From NCBI GenBank assembly GCA_045125095.1, contig JBGVMW010000160.1:1-38805 (forward strand): a stretch of DNA of 38,805 nucleotides, in the 5' to 3' direction. The notes below the pieces were generated by a model. The model searched no databases. It saw only the letters and a list, made by a program, of their open reading frames with translations, and had not been told where the DNA came from. Positions 17,813 to 25,082 of this stretch are shown here, one piece after another. This DNA comes from JBGVMW01 sp045125095. GTDB lineage: Bacteria > Bacillota > Clostridia > Lachnospirales > Lachnospiraceae. Positions within the stretch are counted from its first letter, which is position 1; each line of letters begins with the position of its first letter. Made by a program: the position numbers and the translations under genes.

Positions 17813-18760
17813 CTAAGATAAATAAAATGAAACAGTATCCAAAAATTCATCAGGCATTTCCATATGAGGGAAATGCTTTGATTTTTCAATCGTAGCAGCC
17901 TCAATGGAAGGATTCCATTCCTGATAGCCATAGATAGTGTCTGAAATATGAGGTTCTTTGTCTCCGCCAATAATATAGATAGACTGATTAATGGCTTTTA
18001 AAGCAGGAAGAATATTGGCATTCAGGTATCCACCAATTAAACTTGCATATAAATATTTACCTGATGCGTGATCTAAATGTGCTGCTTCATAATGAGCGTG
18101 AATGTAATTGTCATCCACTTTAAATGGATTGTAGAAGTAATGTTCCATAAACTCGTGGTCAAAATTGTATTTACCGGTAAGAATGTGGTAAATAGTGGTT
18201 CCGATAATCGGCACCTCCAAAAGAAATTTTAACGTTTTTGTTTTTTTGGATGGTATTTTATTCAGTTGCTTCAGATTATCCGGATTGACCAGTACAATTC
18301 TATTAAATAAAGTATCAGAATAATGACATGCCATCAAAACCAGCTGGGATGAGCTTCCGGATACCATGACATCTGTCTTGTGTCCAATTACATTTTTGAT
18401 AAAATCAGAAAGAAGCTGTACATATAAAAAATTAGTATACGTAAGCTTAGGTTTTTCAGAGCGGCCACAACCGAGTAAATCAATAGTATATACAGTATGA
18501 TCTTTGGAAAGCTCCTTCACAACATTATTCCATTCCTGACTGGAACCACCTGCATTTAATTCGTGAATCAGTAGCAGGGGATTGCCAGAACCCTGTTTTT
18601 CATAATATAGCTTACCAAAGCGCCAGTCATAATAATTCCCGGATTTCAGTGGGAGTAATTCTCTTATCGTTGCAATAAAATTTACAAGGACATTTATGCT
18701 ATGCAAAAGAATAATGGCTAAAGCACTATGAAAAAATAAATTTTTTAATTTTTTTTTCAT
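17813..18760 (-). CDS. Membrane-anchored alpha/beta hydrolase
   Basis: 315 aa. An N-terminal hydrophobic segment (about residues 9-31) after basic KKKLKN should anchor it in the membrane. The hydrolase fold follows: LLLIHELNAGGSSQEW (the usual HG oxyanion motif reads HE), YTIDLLGCGRSEKP, nucleophile elbow SGSSSQ with probable Ser137, an acidic residue in IIGGDKEPH, and a C-terminal His in SKHFPHMEMPDEF. The elbow ends in Gln rather than Gly, as in some prolyl-peptidase or esterase-like members. The substrate is unknown. The start has GGAGG 6 nt upstream, and a promoter reads from 18810 to 18781. It faces rsmG across the palindromic repeats. Confidence 0.85.
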   Translation of the reverse strand: MKKKLKNLFFHSALAIILLHSINVLVNFIATIRELLPLKSGNYYDWRFGKLYYEKQGSGNPLLLIHELNAGGSSQEWNNVVKELSKDHTVYTIDLLGCGRSEKPKLTYTNFLYVQLLSDFIKNVIGHKTDVMVSGSSSQLVLMACHYSDTLFNRIVLVNPDNLKQLNKIPSKKTKTLKFLLEVPIIGTTIYHILTGKYNFDHEFMEHYFYNPFKVDDNYIHAHYEAAHLDHASGKYLYASLIGGYLNANILPALKAINQSIYIIGGDKEPHISDTIYGYQEWNPSIEAATIEKSKHFPHMEMPDEFLDTVSFYLS

Positions 18761-18780
18761 AAGGCACCTCCAATATGATA

Positions 18781-18810
18781 ATGATAGAAATAATTGTTTG
18801 TCTATTTCAA
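18781..18810 (-). promoter_or_regulatory. Promoter of the hydrolase gene
   Basis: On the minus strand TTGAAA (18805-18810) and TATCAT (18781-18786) are separated by 18 nt, with GGAGG and the start codon just downstream. Confidence 0.5.
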
Positions 18811-18890
18811 TATCAACTTTACAATAGTTTCTACTTTATTTCAAGGTTTATTTCGATAAAAATAAGATACAGAAGTTGCAACAAATTATT

Positions 18891-18948
18891 TTGACTATGG
18901 TCGGAAATTGGTATATAATGAATGTATCTAAGACAATGTACGGAAATT
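18891..18948 (+). promoter_or_regulatory. Promoter of the two-component pair, with CGGAAATT repeats
   Basis: TTGACT (18891-18896) and TATAAT (18914-18919) are separated by 17 nt, a near-consensus promoter. CGGAAATT occurs inside the spacer (18902-18909) and again downstream of the start site (18941-18948), 39 bp apart and each followed by a TA-rich tail. These could be regulator binding sites. Confidence 0.75.
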
Positions 18949-19003
18949 AATACATTAAAGATTTAAAATAATATGTTTTAATAAAATATAAGAGGTGCAG
19001 AAG

Positions 19004-20044
19004 TTGCCATTTGTTAGACAAAATATGAAAAAAGAATGGGATAGAGAATTTATAAACACGCAGTATGATTATTTTCTGGAATATAAGCAATTTTATGAGA
19101 AGCAATTGGAGGAAAATGTAGCTCAAATTGATGAAATAGATACACAAATTCATCAATTGAAAGAGCATGAAATGACAACGCATCAGGTATTTGTGCCAGG
19201 TGGAATGACTGGGTATGATGATGAAAAAATCGAAGCATTAATGAATAAGAAATCTGCTCTTTTAGAAGAAAATGTTGAATTGAAGAATAAAGTATCTTTT
19301 AATGAAGAAAGTCAGGTATTTTACAAAACTATTTTTGAAGAATTGAAAGATATTACAAATAACGATAAAGTAAATCCTGGTTTAGAAACGCTAGAAATTC
19401 AAGAAATTGAACGTAAACGTATAGCAAGAGATTTGCATGATTCAACGATTCAGAATTTGACTGCATTAACTCACAAAGTAGAATTGTGTTGTTCCATTAT
19501 GGAACAGGATAGTATTCGGGCAAAATTAGAGATGCAGACAATGAATCAGAGTCTTCACAATATTATTTGTGAAATGAGAAGGATTATTTATAATTTACGA
19601 CCAATGTCTTTTGATGATATGGGGATTGAAGAAACGATAACTCGTTTTCTTTCTAAGTTAGAAGATGATTCTGGTATAAAAGTGAATTATTGCGTTACGG
19701 GAACTTGCCCGTCGTTTAAGCCAGTTGTTTCTTTATCTTTATTCAGAATTATTCAGGAATCATGTAATAATGTGATTAAGCATGCCTCAGCAAGTAAGAT
19801 TGATATCCATATCCTTTATGAAAAGGATAACTTTAGTATTGTTATTTCTGATGATGGTATTGGATTCCCGGTTAATAATCTGATTGAACAATGTAAAGAT
19901 AATGTAGAACAAAAATTTGGATTATCTACAATCTATGAGCGTGTGTATCTTTTAAATGGTGAAATTAAAATTACGTCAGAAAAAGAAAAGGGTACAGTTA
20001 TTACGATAAGCGTGCCTATTAACAAGGAGATTTGTGATGATTAA
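19004..20044 (+). CDS. Soluble DegS-like sensor histidine kinase
   Basis: 346 aa from the chosen TTG. No membrane segment is present. The N-terminal 100 or so residues are charged and coiled-coil-like (FLEYKQFYEKQLEENVAQIDEID). The HisKA_3 phosphoacceptor is ERKRIARDLHDSTIQNL, His near residue 145, and the C-terminal HATPase has ESCNNVIKHASAS, ISDDGIGF and FGLSTIYERV. This is the architecture of the DegS/NarL-type cytoplasmic kinases. AGAGG lies 8 nt before TTG 19004; a GTG at 18995 overlaps that site and is unlikely. The stop overlaps the response regulator start by 8 nt, so the pair is translationally coupled. Confidence 0.9.
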   Translation: MPFVRQNMKKEWDREFINTQYDYFLEYKQFYEKQLEENVAQIDEIDTQIHQLKEHEMTTHQVFVPGGMTGYDDEKIEALMNKKSALLEENVELKNKVSFNEESQVFYKTIFEELKDITNNDKVNPGLETLEIQEIERKRIARDLHDSTIQNLTALTHKVELCCSIMEQDSIRAKLEMQTMNQSLHNIICEMRRIIYNLRPMSFDDMGIEETITRFLSKLEDDSGIKVNYCVTGTCPSFKPVVSLSLFRIIQESCNNVIKHASASKIDIHILYEKDNFSIVISDDGIGFPVNNLIEQCKDNVEQKFGLSTIYERVYLLNGEIKITSEKEKGTVITISVPINKEICDD

Positions 20045-20675
20045 AGTTGTTTTAGCAGATGATCATTCTATGATAAGAGAGGGGATTAGTCAACTCTTGG
20101 AATTGAATGAAAACATAAAAGTAATCGGGGAAGCTGCAAATGGAAAGGAGTGTTTGCAGTTACTTTCCAGATGCAATGCAGATGTATTATTATTGGATAT
20201 TAATATGCCTGAAATGAGTGGAATTGAAGTATTGCAGGCAATCAAAATGCAAAATTATGATATCAAGGTTCTGATGCTTACTATACACAATGAAGTAGAA
20301 TATGTATTAAAAGCTGTTGATTTTGGGGCTGATGGTTATATTTTAAAGGATTCCGGTTCCAGAGAATTGTTCAAAGCTGTGGAATGCGTATACAATGGGG
20401 AACGTTTTATTCAGCCAGAATTAACTCCTGCATTAAATTCAAAATTAATCTCTAGAAATACGGATCAAGCTCTAATTGATGAACTGACAAAGCGTGAGGT
20501 TCAGGTATTAAAGTTGTTAGCAGAAGGTTTATTTAATAAAGAGATTGCAGATATGCTTGCAATTAGCGAACGTACTGTGAAGAACCATATATCAAATATT
20601 TTTAAGAAAATTGGAGTGGCGGATCGAACACAGGCAGCAGTATTTGCGATTCGTAATGGAATGATTGATATTTAA
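20037..20675 (+). CDS. NarL/LuxR-family response regulator
   Basis: 212 aa from ATG 20037, which has AAGGAGA 6 nt upstream; a GTG immediately before it is less well spaced. The receiver domain has acidic Asp8/Asp9, phosphoacceptor Asp54 in VLLLDINMPEM, and KD in GYILKDSG. The C-terminal LuxR-type helix-turn-helix is LTKREVQVLKLLAEGLFNKEIADML then SERTVKNHISNIFKKIGV. It is the partner of the overlapping DegS-like kinase. The insertion sequence immediately downstream separates it from 22435 onward, which may once have been its target or operon. Confidence 0.93.
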   Translation: MIKVVLADDHSMIREGISQLLELNENIKVIGEAANGKECLQLLSRCNADVLLLDINMPEMSGIEVLQAIKMQNYDIKVLMLTIHNEVEYVLKAVDFGADGYILKDSGSRELFKAVECVYNGERFIQPELTPALNSKLISRNTDQALIDELTKREVQVLKLLAEGLFNKEIADMLAISERTVKNHISNIFKKIGVADRTQAAVFAIRNGMIDI

Positions 20676-20689
20676 ATATGAAATTATTG

Positions 20690-22215
20690 GGCTCTTCAGG
20701 GGTGATGGTGGGTTAAAAATACCATCAACCCCAGTGTTTATCAGATTAAGCGATATTTAACTTTCTATTAGGAAGTGGAATCCTGATATCAGAGCATACA
20801 AGGTACACCATATCGAGCATGTTCTGGATATTTCGAAAGCCATAAGCTTTCCTGATTATCAGCTTAATCTTGTTGTTGGTTGCTTCGATTCTAGCATTGC
20901 TCATGCCATATCGAATTGTATTTAAGATATGCACCTTGTGGCGCTTAATCTTCTGGTATAACTCTTTGAAGGCTGGTATTCGACTGTGGCTTGCCTTCCA
21001 AAGCCAGTGCCTTAATTCTTCTTCAGCAGCGTCAACATCTGTTATTTTTAGAAGTAATCGCAGCTGCTCTTTGAGCAGATATGCGCGATACAACTGCTTA
21101 TTTGAAGAAGCTATCATGTTGATGCGCGCTTGCTGCTTCTGGGTAAGATGCTCAGGGGCTTTTCCCAGAGCATATGATGAACCTTTTATTTCCTCAGCCT
21201 TGGCTTTGGCAGCCTTGACCATGGCAATAGATGCATCATCAGCTTTTGGTCTTCCTTTCGTGCGTGGATTTTCTTTCTTGATTTGCTTATATTCATCATA
21301 AGCATCATGCCAGACATCACGCCTGACTTCATCAAGAGCAGCCATAGCCCACTCGACTACATGGAAGGAGTCAACACAACGAGCGCATTCGGGAGTGTAA
21401 CTATTAACGCACTCTGTGATCCATTTTGCTCCATCACCAGTCACAACCTTGATGGATGCCAATTGTTCTTTGGTAAGCTGTTTATAGAACTTTTCAAGGA
21501 CAGATTTACCATGACCTTCAGAAGCCCACACAACAGTGTTGGTATCATGGTTTACAATAACGGTGATATATTTATGTCCCTTCTTGTAGCTGGTTTCATC
21601 GATGCCGATGTTTACAAGGTTATTAAGTCTTCTGGAACGTTCCGGTTCAAGATCATGAAGGGCACGGTTAACACATCTGCCGACGGTCTCCCAATCGACT
21701 CTCATGAAGTATGAGACAGTACTCCGAGGTAGATATGAAGCAAGCCAAGCAACAGTAAGGTCAAAATCTTTTGTAAATCTACTGCCTGGATAGGCCCATG
21801 GAACTTCCGCAACATACACTCCGTGTTCAGGGCAGATGATACGATGATTTTGATATTCAATTTCGACGAGAACGCCTCCCCAGTCAAGACCTCTCCAGAC
21901 AGTTGGTCTACTGGAATGCTTATCATAAGCAGGGCAAGCTTTATGACAGAAAGGGCAATCATTTTGATGCCACTTATTTGGTCTTGCATTGATGCGGATA
22001 TGCTTAACACCATCCTCATCAGAGTAAAGATTACAATTTTCTATAACTGTGTTCTTGACATTAAGAACATTCTTGCATAATGTATTAACTGAAGCCACTT
22101 GTGGAATCTCCTTTTGTGTTTTCTTGGTCGTTAATACATTAAGGAACCCAAGTGGTTTTTTCAATATGAAAATGAAAAATTATGGTGCTAGGCTTCCACC
22201 ATTATGCCAGAAGCC
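20690..22215 (-). mobile_element. ISL3-family-like insertion sequence (about 1.53 kb)
   Basis: One transposase gene fills the element. The left end begins GGCTCTTCAGGGGTGATGGTGG at 20690-20711; the right end, on the other strand, reads GGCT-TCTGGCATAATGGTGG (about 22196-22215). These are imperfect inverted repeats that need a 2-nt gap to align. ISL3 ends starting GGCTCTT are known. No clear 8-bp target duplication is seen, so the exact boundaries are uncertain and the right end may be degenerate. Confidence 0.75.
20746..22164 (-). CDS. ISL3-family transposase
   Basis: 472 aa. An N-terminal zinc-binding region has CPFCHKAC and CPEHG, followed by a helix-turn-helix region. The DDE domain has candidate catalytic residues Asp189 (NIGIDETSYKKGHKY), Asp244 (VVTGDGAKWITE) and Glu427 (SNARIEATNNKIKLI), the last in the ISL3 C-terminal signature ending KAYGFRNIQNML. 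The reading frame is intact, so the element may be active. The best start is TTG at 22164, but no ribosome-binding site lies close by. A hairpin TGATGGT / ACCATCA near the left end may terminate its transcript. Confidence 0.93.
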   Translation of the reverse strand: MKKPLGFLNVLTTKKTQKEIPQVASVNTLCKNVLNVKNTVIENCNLYSDEDGVKHIRINARPNKWHQNDCPFCHKACPAYDKHSSRPTVWRGLDWGGVLVEIEYQNHRIICPEHGVYVAEVPWAYPGSRFTKDFDLTVAWLASYLPRSTVSYFMRVDWETVGRCVNRALHDLEPERSRRLNNLVNIGIDETSYKKGHKYITVIVNHDTNTVVWASEGHGKSVLEKFYKQLTKEQLASIKVVTGDGAKWITECVNSYTPECARCVDSFHVVEWAMAALDEVRRDVWHDAYDEYKQIKKENPRTKGRPKADDASIAMVKAAKAKAEEIKGSSYALGKAPEHLTQKQQARINMIASSNKQLYRAYLLKEQLRLLLKITDVDAAEEELRHWLWKASHSRIPAFKELYQKIKRHKVHILNTIRYGMSNARIEATNNKIKLIIRKAYGFRNIQNMLDMVYLVCSDIRIPLPNRKLNIA

Positions 22216-22434
22216 TCTATTAAAAGAGTATCCGGATTTTAGGTATAGAACTATTTTTCAGTGGCTTGTTTGTAATGAGTAAATTTTTATTGAATTGTAT
22301 TAAGGTGTTTAAAGTAGCATCCTGCAATAAAAGAGATATTTGTTCATGCATTCAAGCACTGAATTCCTCAGCATCAATGGATATGCTGAGATGTATTTTG
22401 AAAAGGTAAATATTCTATAATAGGGAGATGTAAA

Positions 22435-23364
22435 ATGAGTTTTAACTATGAAAAAAGTGTGGTTTATTCGTATATTCGCTCTGGAATACTTGGGATAATT
22501 TTATTTATGGGATGTGTTTTATTGGCATTGCTTCATAGGGAATATGGTGTAGCACTGGTAATAGGTCCGGTGTTATTACTATTATCTTGGAAAGCTGGTG
22601 TGCTAGTTTACAATTTACATAGCCGTATTCAGAAAAATGATGTATTTATGATATTGGATGCCCACCAGATACATGTAAGTCAAAATAATGGAAAAATGGT
22701 ATCGTTTCATATTAGTGAAATTGAATGTGTGCATGTGGAGAAAGATGCTCTGTTTTTATATCTGAATAAAGATAGTCAATACTATGGATATAGGGGAATT
22801 ATGAAAGTAGTTCAATTTATAATTCCTCGTAGTAATGATTTTTATAAAAATCCTCTTATGTGTGATTTAAGTAAAAAAGAAGAAATTATGAATTTTCTTG
22901 AGAAAGAAAGAGTACCAATTAAAAAAGCGGAATTGGAAAGAAATGATGCTCTTGTTATGTCACGATATCTATTTGTATTCATAGGAATTATTTTTTTCTT
23001 TCTGTTATCCACAAGTTTTGAGATGAATATCTGGCAGGAATGTATCGTTTTGTTGGGACTTATATTGCTGCAGGTGGTAATACATCTTGCATGCCGAGTT
23101 CCAATATGGGAGAACAGATTATCAATAGGTATGATAGCAAGGTGCACTTGCCTTAGTGCATGTATGGCTTGGTATTGTAAAGTTGCTTATAGTTTACAGA
23201 ACTTATGGAATCATACGATTGTAGATGAAGGAATATCGGGAAAGACCATTATTTATATGGGTATTATTTATGTAATAGTTTTTATAGTAAGTGTGCCTAA
23301 AAATAGTATTATGCAAAAGGTTATATATCGAAATTGGAAAAAACGAGGAGAGAAATATGAGTAA
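22435..23364 (+). CDS. Membrane protein with PH-like domain, unknown function
   Basis: 309 aa. Two adjacent membrane segments at about residues 14-56 are followed by a soluble stretch (about 65-165) whose pattern (VFMILDAHQIHVSQNNGKMVSFHISEIECVHV) resembles bacterial PH-like domains. Four or so further membrane segments follow (about 172-190, 196-216, 228-248, 263-283). GGGAGATG precedes the start. The stop overlaps the start of the broken HlyD-like gene by 8 nt, so the two were co-translated and probably belonged to one export system. I do not recognise the family. Expression may be lost if the insertion sequence cut it off from its promoter. Confidence 0.75.
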   Translation: MSFNYEKSVVYSYIRSGILGIILFMGCVLLALLHREYGVALVIGPVLLLLSWKAGVLVYNLHSRIQKNDVFMILDAHQIHVSQNNGKMVSFHISEIECVHVEKDALFLYLNKDSQYYGYRGIMKVVQFIIPRSNDFYKNPLMCDLSKKEEIMNFLEKERVPIKKAELERNDALVMSRYLFVFIGIIFFFLLSTSFEMNIWQECIVLLGLILLQVVIHLACRVPIWENRLSIGMIARCTCLSACMAWYCKVAYSLQNLWNHTIVDEGISGKTIIYMGIIYVIVFIVSVPKNSIMQKVIYRNWKKRGEKYE

Positions 23365-23724
23365 CAAAATCACAGTTTCACTTAGTAAAACACTAGAACT
23401 TACCAACGTAGTTCAGGTAAAGTTAGACTTTGAAAAAATAGAAGAATTGAGAGACAGTCGCCTATTGTTTGAGAAAACAGTACCACCTTTTGGATATTTT
23501 CTAATCATAATCGTGACTGTCTTTTTAGTGGGCATTATTATTTGGAGCGTCTATGCGGTCAACCTTACATGATAACAGCATCCGGCACAGTAACCAGCAC
23601 AGAATCCAATTATGTCATGCCTTCCTATACTGGAGAAATTTTAGAATGTCATATGGTGAGGGTAATGGGGATGGAGGCATCCAAAGCGAATAAAGCTAGA
23701 ATAAAATATAGTGTTCTTAAATAA
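23357..23724 (+). pseudogene. Frameshifted and truncated HlyD-family secretion (adaptor) protein
   Basis: The first frame (23357-23572) gives a cytoplasmic stretch, then PPFGYFLIIIVTVFLVGIIIWSVYA, a single membrane anchor, and stops. The adjacent frame continues directly with YMITASGTVTSTESNYVMPSYTGEI (about 23566-23640), the start of the HlyD membrane-fusion core. Loss of one base near 23561 (AA where a Lys codon is expected) would explain the break. After LECHM the homology decays again and stops at 23724, far short of a full adaptor (usually 350-450 aa). HlyD adaptors work with ABC exporters of peptides or bacteriocins; no such exporter remains here. Confidence 0.8.
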
Positions 23725-23863
23725 GGGAGAATACTCTAAACAAATGTTAGAAGTAATGCTTTGGTAAGAGTAAAGAAGAAGTTATATGATTAGGTATGTA
23801 GCCACATAATACAAAAAGACTTGTGGTTCTGGTAGCTTAAAAAGCAATGGAGAGAATTTAAAG

Positions 23864-24691
23864 ATGAATAATAAAGAGAAAAAGACCTTTTTGATGTTTA
23901 CTATATATAAGCTCATAATCGTCATTAGCATGATTGTGGGATTTTTGTGTAAAAATTCAGAAATGTTAATGTCGTTGTTGAGTGTTATTAATATAATAAT
24001 TTTAGTAAGTTCGTACTGGTATTTTGTTATTTATGTGTTACATGGGCATGATAGAATATTGGATAAAATGGTGTTATATGAAAAGATAATACTTATCTGT
24101 GACTTGATAATAAAATTATCAGAGCATTGTATCATTAAAGGTTACATCTTTTTTAAAGGGGATAATATGACATATCTGCTGATTTTAGTTATGTTTATGA
24201 TTTTGATTGATATCCTTTTGGAGCGAAAAATATATCATACGATTATGCTTGCCCAAAAGAGGGAAGCAAACGTAATAAGATATGAAGGGGAAGCAAATGC
24301 ATACACGGAAAAAGACGTGAATCATTTGATGATGTTATATTTGGTTTCCATTATATATATTATTACTTGCTTTTTACAAGTTTTTCAAGTGGTTATGGGA
24401 AATGCAGTACCAATGGAGTTTATCATTAAGTTTATTGTAGTTTCATTTTTAGTAAATGATTTTGTAAAAAAATCTGTAAATGAGAAAAAAATATATGTTA
24501 AGGGTAGGAATTACTTGATAAGCATTGTGATATTGATAGTGGAATCTGGTATATATTGGGTATTATGCAACAGTGAAAGTGGAATGTATATCAAAGTAAT
24601 AGCAACAACTGTTTCATTAGTAAGTTTTGAAGGGTTGTTAGCAGGACAATTTGGAAAAAAATATAACGAAGCCAAACGTGTGACGGAATGA
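23864..24691 (+). CDS. Polytopic membrane protein, unknown function
   Basis: 275 aa with about eight hydrophobic segments (roughly residues 10-27, 35-57, 70-92, 102-120, 152-178, 183-200, 217-237, 244-262). No motif is recognised. The cytosolic loop LERKIYHTIMLAQKREANVIRYEGEANAYTEKD is charged. The coding DNA is very AT-rich. A terminator follows at 24723. It lies 139 nt after the broken HlyD-like gene; that gap contains no recognisable gene. It may be a leftover of the same locus, for example an immunity or export accessory protein, but this is a guess from position. Confidence 0.65.
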   Translation: MNNKEKKTFLMFTIYKLIIVISMIVGFLCKNSEMLMSLLSVINIIILVSSYWYFVIYVLHGHDRILDKMVLYEKIILICDLIIKLSEHCIIKGYIFFKGDNMTYLLILVMFMILIDILLERKIYHTIMLAQKREANVIRYEGEANAYTEKDVNHLMMLYLVSIIYIITCFLQVFQVVMGNAVPMEFIIKFIVVSFLVNDFVKKSVNEKKIYVKGRNYLISIVILIVESGIYWVLCNSESGMYIKVIATTVSLVSFEGLLAGQFGKKYNEAKRVTE

Positions 24692-24722
24692 TATTATAAA
24701 TTCATAAAATTTGAAAAAAAAT

Positions 24723-24743
24723 AAGCCGTAAACGGCTTTATTA
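24723..24743 (+). terminator. Terminator after the membrane-protein gene
   Basis: AAGCCG / CGGCTT with a TAAA loop, followed by TTATTAT. It isolates the decayed export locus from the ammonium transporter region. Confidence 0.65.
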
Positions 24744-24811
24744 TGGGCTATAGCCAAAATAAGGTTAAGGTGCAAGTGTCAAAGTCCCGGCTGTTTTTGC
24801 AAAAGTTAGTA

Positions 24812-24839
24812 TTGACAAATGAATTAAGTTGAGTATAAT
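24812..24839 (+). promoter_or_regulatory. Promoter of the ammonium transporter
   Basis: Perfect TTGACA (24812-24817) and TATAAT (24834-24839), spacer 16 nt. The predicted transcript starts near 24846 and has a leader of about 235 nt. A second, weaker candidate (TTGAGT 24894-24899, TATGCT 24917-24922, 17-nt spacer) lies between the two leader hairpins. Confidence 0.8.
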
Positions 24840-24855
24840 GAAGTTAGAGTTAAGC

Positions 24856-24895
24856 AAAGGTGCTTCGCAAGGGATTGCGTTGCGCCTTTTTCTTT
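24856..24895 (+). terminator. Leader terminator 1 (attenuator) of the ammonium transporter
   Basis: AAAGGTGC pairs with GCGCCTTT; inside, beyond symmetric TT/TT internal loops, CGCA pairs with TGCG around a 6-nt loop AGGGAT. TTTTTCTTT follows. It lies within about 50 nt of the predicted start site, so most transcripts could end here unless antitermination acts. The hexaloop has A at position 1 and G at position 4, as in ANTAR-protein target hairpins, but only one such hairpin is evident. Confidence 0.75.
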
Positions 24896-24954
24896 GAGTC
24901 AATATTTTCAAGATAATATGCTTAACATCATCATAAGGGAACCAAATAAGACAA

Positions 24955-25001
24955 AGGCGTCTGATTATCATGTAAAACAAGTGATACAGACGTCTTTTTT
25001 T
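24955..25001 (+). terminator. Leader terminator 2 of the ammonium transporter
   Basis: AGGCGTCTG (24955-24963) pairs with CAGACGTCT (24987-24995, one G-U), continued by TATCA / TGATA after a 2-nt bulge, with an 11-nt loop and a run of seven T. It is a canonical intrinsic terminator, about 80 nt upstream of the start codon of the only gene it can control. Confidence 0.85.
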
Positions 25002-25082
25002 ATGTCATGAATTTCATGATGTAAAACAAAAAGGTAACCGTTCAGTGATTTTTTATCAAAAATATTTTAGGAGGTTTGTGTT

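Noticed and set aside
20680..22230. Eight-base target-site duplication of the ISL3-like element
   Set aside because: The two flanks share only loose AT-rich similarity; no convincing duplicate was found.
23542..23724. Independent small gene inside the HlyD-like region
   Set aside because: Its sequence is the direct continuation of the HlyD core in a shifted frame, so it is part of the pseudogene.
24856..25001. A complete ANTAR two-hairpin antiterminator target
   Set aside because: Only one hairpin has a fitting A1/G4 hexaloop; the second terminator has an 11-nt loop, so the assignment is kept only as a hypothesis.
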